From: Bacteroidota bacterium
GTDB taxonomy: Bacteria; Bacteroidota; Bacteroidia; Flavobacteriales; Flavobacteriaceae
Assembly (NCBI GenBank): GCA_024279425.1
Contig: JAJRRO010000037.1
Coordinates: 62,001-126,000 of the forward strand
Length of the DNA stretch: 64,000 bases
Direction of reading: 5' to 3'
This document shows positions 18,868-27,584 of the stretch, one piece after another. The position numbers and the translations under genes are program-made. The notes under the pieces were generated by a model. That model was not told the origin of the DNA. It was given only the letters and a program-made list of their open reading frames with translations, and made no database searches. Every line of letters begins with the position of its first letter. Positions within the stretch are counted from its first letter, which is position 1.

Positions 18868-19836
18868 ATGAATACTGTCCTCGCCATAGATATCGGTGGT
18901 ACTTATACCAAAATAGGAATAGTTACGGAAGAAGGTGAAATATTGGTTTCCAAAGTTTTCAATACTCGATCAAAAGATTCTTTTGATTCGTTTTTTCAGG
19001 AATTGGTTACCGAGGTAAACCTGCTGACATCGAAACTAGACGAAGATTGCAAAATATTGGGAATTGGGGTAGGGGCTCCGAATGCCAATTCATATACAGG
19101 TAATGTTGAAAATCCACCCAACCTTAAATGGGGGAAACGCATTCCTTTGGCCAAATCGATAAAGGATTTTTTTGAATTGCCGGTCTTCATTGCAAATGAT
19201 GCCAATGCAACGGCCTTGGGTGAATTGAAATTTGGAATGGCCCAGGGAATGCGGAATTTTGTGGTCTTGACCTTAGGTACCGGTTTAGGAAGCGGTATTA
19301 TTGTTAATGGAGATCTTTTGTTAGGGGAACATGCCTTGGCGGCAGAAATAGGCCATGTAAATGTTGACCCAAACGGCAGACAATGTAATTGTGGGTTGCA
19401 GGGATGTTTGGAAGCCTATGCATCCGTAACAGGAATTAAACGAACTGTTTTTGGACTTATGGCAAAAATGAGGGTAGATTCTTCTTTACGAAGGGTGAGC
19501 TTTGATGACCTGACCGGGGAAACAATTGCAAATGCAGCCCTAAGAGGGGATGAACTGGCTCTGAAAGCATTTGACGTTACGGCTGCGATATTGGGCCGAA
19601 AAATGGCCGATACCGTTGCACACTTGGATCCAGAGGCATTTATTTTAGCAGGTGGTCTAAGCAAAGCTGGGGATATTCTTTTGAAACCTGTTGTTGCAAG
19701 TATGGAGAAAAAACTCTTTATCGCTTACAAGGAAAAAATCAAAGTTTTGATATCCGAAGCCCCAAGGGAAAGTGCGATACTGGGGCCAGCTGCCTTGGCA
19801 TTCAAAAACCTAAAAACACTTGCAATCCAAACCTAA
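18868..19836 (+). CDS. ROK family sugar kinase (glucokinase-like)
   Basis: 322 aa. The ATP phosphate-1 motif DIGGTYTK has D8, the sugar-binding NDANATALGE and the phosphate-2 motif LTLGTGLGSG follow, and the ROK zinc site is visible as GHVNVDP then CNCGLQGCLE. ROK glucokinases phosphorylate glucose or related hexoses in the cytoplasm. There is no N-terminal helix-turn-helix, so it is an enzyme rather than a ROK repressor. Its stop overlaps the convergent neighbour by 4 nt. Its promoter carries the stress-island box, which links hexose phosphorylation to the quiescence programme. Confidence 0.9.
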   Translation: MNTVLAIDIGGTYTKIGIVTEEGEILVSKVFNTRSKDSFDSFFQELVTEVNLLTSKLDEDCKILGIGVGAPNANSYTGNVENPPNLKWGKRIPLAKSIKDFFELPVFIANDANATALGELKFGMAQGMRNFVVLTLGTGLGSGIIVNGDLLLGEHALAAEIGHVNVDPNGRQCNCGLQGCLEAYASVTGIKRTVFGLMAKMRVDSSLRRVSFDDLTGETIANAALRGDELALKAFDVTAAILGRKMADTVAHLDPEAFILAGGLSKAGDILLKPVVASMEKKLFIAYKEKIKVLISEAPRESAILGPAALAFKNLKTLAIQT

Positions 19837-20282
19837 TCTTGCAATAAGTACCCTAAACTTTCACTGTCCATGACATGTTCGGTGATAGAAAACACCTGTT
19901 TTCTATTTTTTCGTACTGTTTTATAGAATTTGGCAATGTCATCTTCGAGGTCTTGGTGTTCTTTTCTGAATACGCTTGAATCGTGCTTAAAAGCATCGTC
20001 TATGGTTTGTACGATGTGAGCCAGGTGTTGGTCAACTCTTTTTAGAAGCTTTTTGACAGTTCTCTTGTCCTTTAAAACATTTTGTCCTATAGTTTTTACA
20101 GCTTTAAGATTTTCTTTCTTGGTAATCCAAATAAAATATTTATTCAGTAATTTATTCAAGAATCGTAAATCCTGTTTGTAGAATAATAAATCTGATTTCC
20201 AATGCTTGGTCAAGATATATAATTCATCCCAATCAGTATCCTGTATATAATTTCCTTTGGGCCTACTTCTATAGTTTTCCAT
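19833..20282 (-). CDS. Small all-helical protein, island family member A
   Basis: 149 aa from ATG 20282. An in-frame ATG at 20339 lies upstream of the predicted transcription start and would add 19 residues absent from the relatives. No known domain is recognised. It is acidic/basic, entirely helical and rich in heptads. Residues about 27-50 (HWKSDLLFYKQDLRFLNKLL) match the pattern W-K-S-x-L-x-F-x3-D-L-x-F-L-x2-L-L shared by the proteins at 22378, 32110 and 32782. Later sections keep KRVDQHLAHI and a long C-terminal helix. It is probably cytoplasmic, and its stress-island promoter suggests a role in resting cells. I assign no molecular function. Confidence 0.7.
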   Translation of the reverse strand: MENYRSRPKGNYIQDTDWDELYILTKHWKSDLLFYKQDLRFLNKLLNKYFIWITKKENLKAVKTIGQNVLKDKRTVKKLLKRVDQHLAHIVQTIDDAFKHDSSVFRKEHQDLEDDIAKFYKTVRKNRKQVFSITEHVMDSESLGYLLQD

Positions 20283-20320
20283 GTGAACCGTCTTTAAATT
20301 CAATACTTTTTGATATTGAT

Positions 20321-20363
20321 TAAAGTTACCTAAATCCACATGGATTTCTTATGATTTTTATCA
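20321..20363 (-). promoter_or_regulatory. FNR/CRP-type box and -7 element for helical family gene A
   Basis: TGATTTTTATCA (20352-20363) is followed on the minus strand by TAACTTTA beginning at 20328, again 24 nt from the box. Transcription would begin near 20316, which is inside the longer reading frame and therefore decides for the ATG at 20282. Confidence 0.62.
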
Positions 20364-20385
20364 TATGAAAGTCATTGAAAACGGA

Positions 20386-20570
20386 TTATTGCCGTAAGAT
20401 GGTACCATCGCCCGTCTCAATGATACAATCTGTATTTTCAACAAAATTATGGTTGTAGATAGCCATCAATAAGGAAAGCTCATAACTGGTTTTTTATTCC
20501 CAAAACCTTTCCTGTTACATTAAGGATGCGAAACTGCACGCGATTGTTGTGGCCAAATAAAATATATATT
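20386..20570 (-). pseudogene. Possible gene remnant in the 373-nt gap before DoxX
   Basis: The minus strand reads like coding sequence in two frames. One stretch (FGHNNRVQFRILNVTGKV) continues to about 20488. A +1 frame then gives YELSLLMAIYNHNFVENTDC and on to GDGTILRQ and a stop at 20386-20388. There is no plausible start and the frame breaks once, so I read it as the tail of a decayed gene of unknown identity. The rest of the 20283-20655 gap holds the two regulatory boxes and otherwise nothing I recognise. Confidence 0.3.
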
Positions 20571-20595
20571 ATACTTTTATATTTGATATTTTATA

Positions 20596-20638
20596 AGATA
20601 TTTGTCATCTTTTTTATGTTTTAGTACATATAGATTAG
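20596..20638 (+). promoter_or_regulatory. Degenerate FNR/CRP-type box and -7 element for DoxX
   Basis: AGATATTTGTCA (20596-20607) differs from the island box only in its first half-site. TAGATTAG starts at 20631, exactly 24 nt after the box, and the DoxX ATG is at 20656. The retained spacing is the main support. Confidence 0.4.
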
Positions 20639-20655
20639 CAAACGATATTGGGTAA

Positions 20656-21105
20656 ATGAAAGAAATAATGGTGAGGCTTACAAATAGGGTGTCTATTAGC
20701 AGTATGCTTTCTGTCTGCATTGGGATAGTTTATGTATGGTTTGGTATGTTGAAGTTTTTCCCTGGCTTAAGTCCTGCAGAAACGATTGCCATGGATACGA
20801 TCAGTGAGTTGACTCTTGGCTTTATTCCCCAAAAGGTATCACTCCTCATGCTGGCCGTTTGGGAAACGGTTTTAGGTGTGTTATTGATTGTGGGTTTCTT
20901 GAACCGGTTTGCCTTGAATCTTGCCATGGTGCATATGGTTCTTACTTTCACACCTTTTTTCTTTTTCCCAGACCTCACATTTACCAATGCCCCGCTTGGG
21001 TTGACACTATTGGGTCAATACATTATGAAAAATATAGTATTCCTGGCTCTTTTGGTATTTCTGTTGACCAAAGAAAGAACGAAATTGAAGGAACTTAACA
21101 AATAG
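20656..21105 (+). CDS. DoxX-like four-helix membrane protein
   Basis: 149 aa with four hydrophobic segments (about residues 14-36, 60-80, 84-104 and 115-138). It has the DoxX-like opening VYVWFGMLKFFPGLSPAE, where Trp and Lys sit at the end of the first helix, and the central loop GFLNRFALNLAMVHM. It is an inner-membrane protein of unknown activity; relatives have been linked to redox and thiol stress. It lies among stress genes and may share their box-dependent promoter. Confidence 0.75.
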   Translation: MKEIMVRLTNRVSISSMLSVCIGIVYVWFGMLKFFPGLSPAETIAMDTISELTLGFIPQKVSLLMLAVWETVLGVLLIVGFLNRFALNLAMVHMVLTFTPFFFFPDLTFTNAPLGLTLLGQYIMKNIVFLALLVFLLTKERTKLKELNK

Positions 21106-21131
21106 AATAGTTAAGCTTTCTACTCCATATA

Positions 21132-21425
21132 CTATTCGTATAGTCGTAATCTATTCTTGAGCGATATGATTTCTTTATGCATGCTTTCAATTCGGTGCAG
21201 CAGCTGATTAATGACCTCAATACCCTCTAAGTTTATATCAAGATCTCTGTAAAGACGGACTATTTTTTCAGCCTTTGGCAATTCTTCATAGGACAAATAA
21301 TAGATTTTCTTTTTTTTAACAACATCTAGAAGTCCAAACTCATGGAGTTTGATGATAAATTGTGTAGTTATGCGATGGCTGCTGCAAAATTCAGTTATCG
21401 TTATGTAATTACCTTGTTTCATCAT
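21132..21425 (-). CDS. cbpM: Chaperone modulator CbpM (MerR-like)
   Basis: 97 aa. The N-terminal helix-turn-helix of MerR type ([26 protein letters not shown]) is followed by a helical region [22 protein letters not shown] and a C-terminal coiled coil. This is the layout of CbpM, which binds the J-domain of CbpA and blocks its stimulation of DnaK. Its start overlaps the cbpA-like stop by 4 nt, which supports pairing as in E. coli. Confidence 0.85.
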   Translation of the reverse strand: MMKQGNYITITEFCSSHRITTQFIIKLHEFGLLDVVKKKKIYYLSYEELPKAEKIVRLYRDLDINLEGIEVINQLLHRIESMHKEIISLKNRLRLYE

Positions 21426-22324
21426 TTTTTTGAATGTATTGTGGCCAACTCCTTGAAAAGTTCTTTTTCCTTTTGGGAAAGATTGCTAGGGGTCTTTATT
21501 TGGTAGGTAATAAAAAGATCTCCGAATTCCCCATCTTTTTTGTACACGGGAAACCCTTTTGACTTAAGCCTGACCCTTGTTCCGCTTTCGGTTTCAGGTT
21601 TTATTTTAAGCTTGACCTTTCCGTCAAAAGTATCGACCATAATCTCTCCGCCCAAAACTGCTGTAAAAACATCCAGATTCTGGATTTTTAAAATGTTGTT
21701 ACCATCTCTTTTGAAAAGGGTATCGTTTCCAATGGAGAATGTAATATAGAGATTACCTTTTGGACCACCATTTTGTCCTGGTCCGCCATGCCCTTTTATT
21801 TTAATGGTCTGTCCGTTTTCAATACCGGCTGGTATGGTTATTCGAATGTTCTTGCCATTAACGGTCAGGGTGCGTTTATGGGTAGTATAAACATCTCTTA
21901 GGCTAAGTGTTACCCTTGCATTAAAATCCTGCCCACGAAATTTAACCTTTCCCCTTCTGGCGAAGCCGCCAGATGCTCTCGAACCGAACATTGATTCAAA
22001 AAAATTAGAAAAGTCCTGTTCGCCAAATCCATCCGTATATTCGGAAGAATAACCGCTGTGTTGTCGTTGTGCTTTCTTCGCTTTTTCTATTTCATTGGCA
22101 TGTTGCCAGTCTTTGCCATATGTATCATATTTTTTCCGGTTTTCGATATTTCCCAAAACCTCATTGGCCTCATTGATTTGCTTGAATTTACTCTCGGCCC
22201 TACCATCATTCGGGTTTACATCAGGATGATATTTTCTGGCCAATTTCCGATAGGCCTTTTTTATATCGTCTTGGGAAGCCTTTTTGGAGACACCTAAAAT
22301 AGCATAGTAGTCAATGAACTCCAT
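21422..22324 (-). CDS. cbpA: DnaJ-family co-chaperone CbpA
   Basis: 300 aa. The J-domain occupies residues 4-70 with the HPD motif at 33-35. A Gly/Phe-containing linker follows ([25 protein letters not shown]), then two DnaJ C-terminal beta domains ([22 protein letters not shown] and [17 protein letters not shown]). There is no zinc finger, which separates CbpA from DnaJ. It stimulates DnaK ATPase and is typically induced in stationary phase. It appears to be the second gene of a transcript starting with the helical protein at 22836 (53-nt gap) and ending with cbpM. Confidence 0.92.
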   Translation of the reverse strand: MEFIDYYAILGVSKKASQDDIKKAYRKLARKYHPDVNPNDGRAESKFKQINEANEVLGNIENRKKYDTYGKDWQHANEIEKAKKAQRQHSGYSSEYTDGFGEQDFSNFFESMFGSRASGGFARRGKVKFRGQDFNARVTLSLRDVYTTHKRTLTVNGKNIRITIPAGIENGQTIKIKGHGGPGQNGGPKGNLYITFSIGNDTLFKRDGNNILKIQNLDVFTAVLGGEIMVDTFDGKVKLKIKPETESGTRVRLKSKGFPVYKKDGEFGDLFITYQIKTPSNLSQKEKELFKELATIHSKK

Positions 22325-22377
22325 CTAATAATTATTTATAAAGTTTGTCAATTAAGGATAAAAAAAGCCCTGTATGC

Positions 22378-22836
22378 CTAAATGGGGTTATCCAAGGTTG
22401 GAATTTCATCCTTCTTTTTATGACCCAACAAATGGTCAGCAATACTTAATATTTCTTTTTCAACTAATTTAAAGTCCGTTGTTAATAGGGCCATTTTATT
22501 TTCTATCTCTGTTTGCTCATTGATTAGGATATCAGAATTTATTTTTAGAGAACCCTCTATTATGCTGATTAAATTTCCCTGTTGGTCTTTAACTCTTTTT
22601 TTTAAACGGCCATAATTATAACATAAATCCTGGAATCGTATTAAACTTTCCCTCATTTCGTCCAAGTTTCCATTTTTTACCATTTCTTCAAAATGTGTAT
22701 CCAGAAGTTTTTGTAAAAATTGAAGGTCACCAGCATAGAACACCAAGTTGGATTTTGCATTTTCACATTTTAAATAGTAGGCTTTCCAATCAACTAACCT
22801 ATCTGAATTTTCCGATGTATATGCAGTTTTTCTCAT
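22378..22836 (-). CDS. Small all-helical protein, island family member B
   Basis: 152 aa, no known domain. It is helical throughout, with residues about 26-48 reading ENAKSNLVFYAGDLQFLQKL. This matches member A at the S-x-L-x-F-x3-D-L-x-F-L-x-K-L-L positions, and both have K-R-V then H/Q and a late conserved Glu-rich helix (NEQTEIENKMALL). It is first in a likely operon with cbpA and cbpM, so a chaperone- or ribosome-associated role is possible but not shown. It is transcribed from a box shared with the histidine kinase. Confidence 0.68.
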   Translation of the reverse strand: MRKTAYTSENSDRLVDWKAYYLKCENAKSNLVFYAGDLQFLQKLLDTHFEEMVKNGNLDEMRESLIRFQDLCYNYGRLKKRVKDQQGNLISIIEGSLKINSDILINEQTEIENKMALLTTDFKLVEKEILSIADHLLGHKKKDEIPTLDNPI

Positions 22837-22853
22837 GGCGTAAGAATTTATTC

Positions 22854-22927
22854 TAAAAGTACATTCAACAAATAATTCAAAACATGACTAAAGTCATGAT
22901 CCTTAAGTATTTATTGATTTAACTTAC
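22854..22927. promoter_or_regulatory. Shared FNR/CRP-type box between helical B-cbpAM operon and the two-component system
   Basis: TGACTAAAGTCA (22885-22896) lies inside the longer perfect inverted repeat CATGACT-AA-AGTCATG. On the minus strand TACTTTTA starts 24 nt away, at 22861. On the plus strand TAACTTAC starts 24 nt away, at 22920. The second would make the kinase/regulator operon autoregulated. Confidence 0.65.
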
Positions 22928-23033
22928 TTTAAGATTGAGATTTATAATACTTGTTAAGAAGAGATTGTATACATGAAAATATACTTTAGTGCATGGGTGG
23001 TTTCTTTGGAGTTTGATTCAATTTTTTGAAATC

Positions 23034-24290
23034 ATGAGGGTATTCGCAAAAAATAATAATATTTTTAGAGTACTGTCTGAGGCCGTTTCAGAGGGTCTAT
23101 TGGTAGTTAACAGTAATAGATTGATTGTTGCCACAAATAGAAAAGCAAATAGAATGTTTGGCTATCGCCGTGAAGAACTTATTGGCAAGTCATTGAACAT
23201 TCTAATCCCTGATTCATACGCCAAGAAACATCACAAATATGTTAAAGATTATTTTGGCACCCACAACACACGAAAGATGGCCATGGGACGCTGCTTGTAT
23301 GGAAAGCGAAAAAGCAAGGAAGAATTCCCGGCGGAAGTCGGCCTATATCCTTTTACAATTTATGATGCCACCTATGTTCTTGCCCTGATATTTGATAAAA
23401 CAGAAATAAGGAAAAAGGATATTCAAATTAAGGAACTCAATGAGCATTTAGAGAAAAAGATAAAGCTACGTACTCTTGAATTAAGAGAAACTGTGGCCAT
23501 GCTTAAAAAAGAGATAAAGAGAAGGGAAGTGGCAGAGAACAAAATCAAAAGCGCTTTACAAAAAGAGCGCGAGCTGAACGAATTGAAAACGAAATTTCTC
23601 TCCTTGGTATCCCATGAATTCAAAACCCCTTTAAGTGGCATTTTAACTTCTGCAACTTTGGTAAGTAAATACAAAGGTGCGGAACACCAAGAAAAAAGAG
23701 ATAAACACCTAAAAACAATTATAGGCGTGGTCGGACACCTTAATGGGATTCTAACGGATTTCCTTTCTATTGAACGATTGGAAAAAGGAAAGGAAGTATA
23801 TAAGTTCTCTGAGTTTTCATTAAGTAAAGTAGTCAATGAAGTGGTCTATAATATCAATATGTTGCTTAAAAGTGGCCAGCATATTAATTACCCTCAAAAT
23901 ATTGATGACTTAGTTATATATCAAGATGAAAAAATAGTCAGTTTGATTTTGACCAATCTGTTATTTAATTCTGTAAAATACTCTCCAGAGGATACAGAAA
24001 TAGATATCCTCATAGATATTGAAACAAATAAAATGGTATTACATATAAAAGATCAAGGGATTGGAATTCCCAAAAGAGATCAGAAGCATATTTTTGAACG
24101 CTATTTTAGAGCAGAAAATGCCCTTTTAAGTCAGGGAACGGGCATTGGTTTGAACATAATAAAAGGGCATGTTGATAATCTGGGTGGTGAGGTCTACTTC
24201 AAAAGTAAGTTTAACAAAGGTAGCGCCTTTACTGTTGAGCTTCCGATTGGAAATGGTATTGACCTTAAAATTTTTGATATACGGGCTTAG
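23034..24290 (+). CDS. PAS-domain sensor histidine kinase, FixL-like
   Basis: 418 aa from ATG 23034; a GTG at 22989 would add 15 residues. A soluble PAS domain (about 10-128) is followed by a coiled coil (129-185), a HisKA domain with phospho-acceptor H194 (LVSHEFKTPL) and a HATPase with N-box NLLFNSVKY, DQGIGIP and GTGIGLNI. No transmembrane segment is seen, so it senses a cytoplasmic signal. The PAS aligns with the FixL heme domain: H66 takes the position of the heme-iron ligand H200 and R86 that of the signalling R220 of the Bradyrhizobium protein, with identical spacing (20 residues) and Tyr at +3 and +7. Heme binding is inferred. The partner is the regulator 20 nt downstream. Confidence 0.9.
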   Translation: MRVFAKNNNIFRVLSEAVSEGLLVVNSNRLIVATNRKANRMFGYRREELIGKSLNILIPDSYAKKHHKYVKDYFGTHNTRKMAMGRCLYGKRKSKEEFPAEVGLYPFTIYDATYVLALIFDKTEIRKKDIQIKELNEHLEKKIKLRTLELRETVAMLKKEIKRREVAENKIKSALQKERELNELKTKFLSLVSHEFKTPLSGILTSATLVSKYKGAEHQEKRDKHLKTIIGVVGHLNGILTDFLSIERLEKGKEVYKFSEFSLSKVVNEVVYNINMLLKSGQHINYPQNIDDLVIYQDEKIVSLILTNLLFNSVKYSPEDTEIDILIDIETNKMVLHIKDQGIGIPKRDQKHIFERYFRAENALLSQGTGIGLNIIKGHVDNLGGEVYFKSKFNKGSAFTVELPIGNGIDLKIFDIRA

Positions 24291-24310
24291 GATGTTAAAA
24301 GAAAATTACA

Positions 24311-25363
24311 ATGAGAAAAGTACTGTTGATCGAAGATGATTCCGTTCTTAGAGAAAATACCGCAGAGCTTCTTGAACTTTCAGACTATGAGGTGATTACA
24401 GCCTCTGATGGGAAGAAAGGGGTTAAGATGGCCAAGGAGTGTTTGCCCAACGTTATTGTATGTGATATTATGATGCCCGGGCTTGATGGCTATGGGGTTT
24501 TGAAGGCATTGGTCCAAGACACTTCCACAAAGCATATTCCATTTTTGTTTTTATCCGCCAAGACCGAAAGGGAAGATATCCGAAAGGGAATGAATCTTGG
24601 TGCTGATGACTATTTGACCAAACCTTTTGAGGAATTTGAATTGATCAATGCTATTGAAAGTAGGTTGGCCAGAGCATCAATTTTAAGAGAACTTGGAAGT
24701 GCTTATATTAATGAGAATAATCACAAATTAAGAGATGTTAAGACCATCAATGCGTTGAAAAATTATATCGACGACCATGGTCAGGATATGGAGTTTGCAC
24801 AGGGAGAATTGATTTATAGGGAAGGGGGTAATGTGCACTTGATATATTTGGTTTTAAAAGGGATAGTGAAAACGCATAAATTGGAAGAAAACGGCAAGGA
24901 ATTGATTACCGGAATCTATAGTGCCGATGATTTCTTCGGATTTTCATCATTGGCTGCCAATGAAATTTATGAGGAATTTGCCACTGCAATCGAAGAGACC
25001 ATTCTGGTGGGTGTAAGCAAGGAAAAGTTGCGTAGGCTTATAGACGAAAACCACGGATTGGCCATGGAATTAATGCATGTTTTAGCAGAAAATCTAACGC
25101 AGGCAAAACAACAATTATTGGAAATGGCCTATGGCTCTGTGCGGAAGAAAACAGCCAGTACCATTTTAAAGTTTTCAGATAAATTAAAACAAGACACCCA
25201 AGGCAATTTTCATATTCTTCGTAGTGATCTTGCCAATGTTGCAGGTATGGCAACAGAAACATTAATTCGTACGCTTTCCAGTTTTAAGAAAGAAGGACTT
25301 ATTGAGATCCAAGATCACAGAATTAAAATTTTGGATATGGATAAGTTGGCACAAGTCTATTAG
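24311..25363 (+). CDS. Response regulator with Crp/Fnr output (REC-cNMP-HTH)
   Basis: 350 aa. The receiver domain (1-120) has the acidic pair D9/D10, phospho-acceptor D52 and K104. A cyclic-nucleotide-binding-like beta barrel (about 145-255) and a Crp-type winged helix (about 270-345) follow. The recognition helix ATETLIRTLSSF keeps E316 and R320, the residues that read TGA half-sites in CRP and FNR. It lacks the N-terminal cysteine cluster of FNR, so any oxygen signal would come through phosphorylation by the adjacent kinase. I infer that it binds the TGAYNNNNRTCA sites scattered from 17.2 to 36.4 kb. Confidence 0.92.
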   Translation: MRKVLLIEDDSVLRENTAELLELSDYEVITASDGKKGVKMAKECLPNVIVCDIMMPGLDGYGVLKALVQDTSTKHIPFLFLSAKTEREDIRKGMNLGADDYLTKPFEEFELINAIESRLARASILRELGSAYINENNHKLRDVKTINALKNYIDDHGQDMEFAQGELIYREGGNVHLIYLVLKGIVKTHKLEENGKELITGIYSADDFFGFSSLAANEIYEEFATAIEETILVGVSKEKLRRLIDENHGLAMELMHVLAENLTQAKQQLLEMAYGSVRKKTASTILKFSDKLKQDTQGNFHILRSDLANVAGMATETLIRTLSSFKKEGLIEIQDHRIKILDMDKLAQVY

Positions 25364-25387
25364 GCTTTTATGTAAAATACGTCGACA

Positions 25388-25430
25388 TGATCGTAATCAT
25401 TTTTTAGTAAAGGTTAACAATGTAAATTTA
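25388..25430 (+). promoter_or_regulatory. FNR/CRP-type box and -7 element of usp 25454
   Basis: TGATCGTAATCA (25388-25399) is followed at 24 nt by TAAATTTA (25423-25430). The gene begins 23 nt further on, at 25454, so it has its own promoter although it lies just downstream of the regulator. Confidence 0.65.
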
Positions 25431-25453
25431 TACGTTAATCAAAATGAGCTGAA

Positions 25454-26293
25454 ATGTTACATGTTTTAGTACCTACCGATTTTTCCATGAACTCATGGAA
25501 TGCCATAAAATATGGTCTAGAGCTTTATAAAGACAGGAATTGCACCTTTTATCTTCTGCATATACATCCAATTCCGCCATATTCTGGAGCAGGGAGTGCG
25601 ATAAAGGCCTCTCTCAAACAAATGGAGGATGCTATTTTAAAAGAAAGCAAGGAAAGCCTTGCCCAATTGGTGGTACGAATAAACGATTTATCCTTAAATG
25701 CCAAACATTCTTTTGTGACCATGGCACGGTATGATTTTTTCGTCGATGCTATTAAAAGGGAAGTTGAGAAAAAAAAAATCAACCTCATTATTATGGGGAC
25801 CAAAGGGGCCTCTGGTATTAAAAAAGCAACAATGGGTAGCAATACAGGCGATGTTATAACCAAGGTAAAATGCCCCTTACTGGCTGTGCCTGAAAACACA
25901 GTATTTAAGATGGCAGAGGAAATAGCGCTGCCGACAGATTACCATTTGGGTTATGACCTAAAGGTCTTGGACGCGTTGGTTGAAATGGTTACCATGAATA
26001 CATCGGTTTTACGCGTTTTGCATATATCAAAAAAAGGAGAACAATTAAGTGAAGAGCAATTGAACAATAAATCTTTCTTAGATGATTACTTAAAGGATGT
26101 TGAGCATAGTTTTCATTCACTTACCGGTACAGACCTCGAAACCGCGGTACAATGTTTTTCAGAAAGTAGGGATATTGATATGATTGCCATGGTCGCCAAA
26201 AATCTTAATTTTTTCCAACGCATTCTTTTTAAGCCTAAAGTTGAACAAATAAGCTATCACACTGATATTCCCTTTTTGGTCTTACACGAATAG
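25454..26293 (+). CDS. Tandem-domain universal stress protein
   Basis: 279 aa, two Usp domains. Domain one starts LVPTDFSMNSWNAIKYG and has an intact nucleotide motif GTKGASGIKKATMGSNT (GxxGx9GS). Domain two (from about residue 155, ALPTDYHLGYD) has no such motif and ends with a tail NFFQRILF...HTDIPFLVLHE. Such proteins bind ATP or AMP in domain one and act in the cytoplasm during energy limitation. It has its own box-containing promoter. Confidence 0.9.
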   Translation: MLHVLVPTDFSMNSWNAIKYGLELYKDRNCTFYLLHIHPIPPYSGAGSAIKASLKQMEDAILKESKESLAQLVVRINDLSLNAKHSFVTMARYDFFVDAIKREVEKKKINLIIMGTKGASGIKKATMGSNTGDVITKVKCPLLAVPENTVFKMAEEIALPTDYHLGYDLKVLDALVEMVTMNTSVLRVLHISKKGEQLSEEQLNNKSFLDDYLKDVEHSFHSLTGTDLETAVQCFSESRDIDMIAMVAKNLNFFQRILFKPKVEQISYHTDIPFLVLHE

Positions 26294-26306
26294 ACGGTTG
26301 CAATAT

Positions 26307-26606
26307 TCAATTTTGGGACTGAATTACTTGGATGATATCTTTTTTTTGTAGTAAGCCAGATTGTCGCCAAACCTGCTTTCCATTTTTGAACAATATCATT
26401 GTCGGCACACCTTTAACTTGATATTCGGTAGCTATCGATTGGTTTTTATCCACATCTATTTTTACAATTTTAACATTGGCGCCCAATTCATCCTTGATAT
26501 CCTTAAGAATAGGTGCCAACATTTTACAGGGTCCGCACCATTCGGCAAAGAAGTCTACCAGAACGGGGGTTTCCGATGCAATTATTTTCTTAAAACTACT
26601 CTTCAT
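26307..26606 (-). CDS. trxA: Thioredoxin
   Basis: 99 aa, compact thioredoxin fold with the redox motif W-C24-G-P-C27 and the cis-Pro in GVPTMILFKNG. It reduces cytoplasmic disulfides with electrons from thioredoxin reductase; a TrxB is encoded 10 kb away at 36486. It shares a divergent control region with the usp operon at 26722. Transcribed alone and convergent with the preceding usp, it is probably one of several thioredoxins, induced with the stress island. Confidence 0.93.
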   Translation of the reverse strand: MKSSFKKIIASETPVLVDFFAEWCGPCKMLAPILKDIKDELGANVKIVKIDVDKNQSIATEYQVKGVPTMILFKNGKQVWRQSGLLQKKDIIQVIQSQN

Positions 26607-26624
26607 ATATTAAAGTTTATCGTG

Positions 26625-26698
26625 GCAAGATACTAAAATAGGACTTTATCCAAACTGACCAATATCATAGTTTATGCGTCTGGTCCGGTTTAACTTTA
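26625..26698. promoter_or_regulatory. Shared FNR/CRP-type box between trxA and the usp operon
   Basis: TGACCAATATCA (26656-26667) has TAACTTTA 24 nt away on the plus strand (26691) for the usp operon. On the minus strand TATCTTGC lies 24 nt away (26632) for trxA. Both genes start about 50 nt from the box. Confidence 0.65.
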
Positions 26699-26721
26699 GG
26701 TAAATCAATTCATCCTACATT

Positions 26722-27567
26722 ATGAGAAAGATTTTGGTTCCCACCGATTTTTCTAAAAACGCCTTTAACGCTTTAAAATATGCCTGTCAGGTATTTAAAT
26801 ATGAAAAAAGCGAAATCTTTATCATGCATGCCTATGCCGATGAGGTATATCAAAAGGACAAGGTGATTAAGCGAAGCTTTTTGGATGAATTAAAGGAAGT
26901 AACCGCTCTAAATGCTGAAAAAAGACTACAAAGGGTCCTTAAGGAAGTTAAACAACTATATCCGAACCCCAATCATAAGTACAATTCGATTGCTGCATTT
27001 GGGTCCTTGATAGATGAGGTCAATGATTTGGTGAATCAGGAGAATATGGATATAGTTGTTATGGCCACACGAGGTGAGACCAATGATCGAAGTATTACAT
27101 TTGGTAGTCATACTTTACAAGTTTTAAAATATATAAACTCCCCAGTATTAGCTATTCCTGAGGGATTTAAATACCATGCGCCCAAAGAGGTCCTTTTTCC
27201 CACCAATTATTTAGTACCTTATAAAAAAAGGGAGTTAAAGCTTATATGTGATATGTCGGGCTCATTCAGATCCAATGTACATATGCTATATATAGATCCA
27301 GTGAAAAAGCTTTCACTTCGACAGGAAGACCATCAAGAGTTTTTAAGGAATTGTCTGCCTAAGGCAAATTTGATTTTTGAAACCACTCCTGAGAGGGATA
27401 AAACTATGGTAATCACCAAATATATTGTTCACAATGACATTGATATGTTGATCTTGGTAAACTCTCGCCATTCCTATTTGGAGGACATGTTGTACCTATC
27501 AACCATCGACAAAATAGGACTGCATATAAAGATTCCTTTTTTGGTAATGCAAAATTTATTTAGATAA
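26722..27567 (+). CDS. Tandem-domain universal stress protein
   Basis: 281 aa. The opening ILVPTDFSKNAFNALKYA is typical. The first-domain nucleotide motif is altered at its first Gly (ATRGETNDRSITFGSH, otherwise Gx9GS), so binding may be weaker. The second domain lacks the motif and ends GLHIKIPFLVM. It is first of three consecutive usp genes separated by 17 and 3 nt, forming one operon driven by the box at 26656. Confidence 0.88.
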   Translation: MRKILVPTDFSKNAFNALKYACQVFKYEKSEIFIMHAYADEVYQKDKVIKRSFLDELKEVTALNAEKRLQRVLKEVKQLYPNPNHKYNSIAAFGSLIDEVNDLVNQENMDIVVMATRGETNDRSITFGSHTLQVLKYINSPVLAIPEGFKYHAPKEVLFPTNYLVPYKKRELKLICDMSGSFRSNVHMLYIDPVKKLSLRQEDHQEFLRNCLPKANLIFETTPERDKTMVITKYIVHNDIDMLILVNSRHSYLEDMLYLSTIDKIGLHIKIPFLVMQNLFR

Positions 27568-27584
27568 AATTAAAATCTTGAAAA

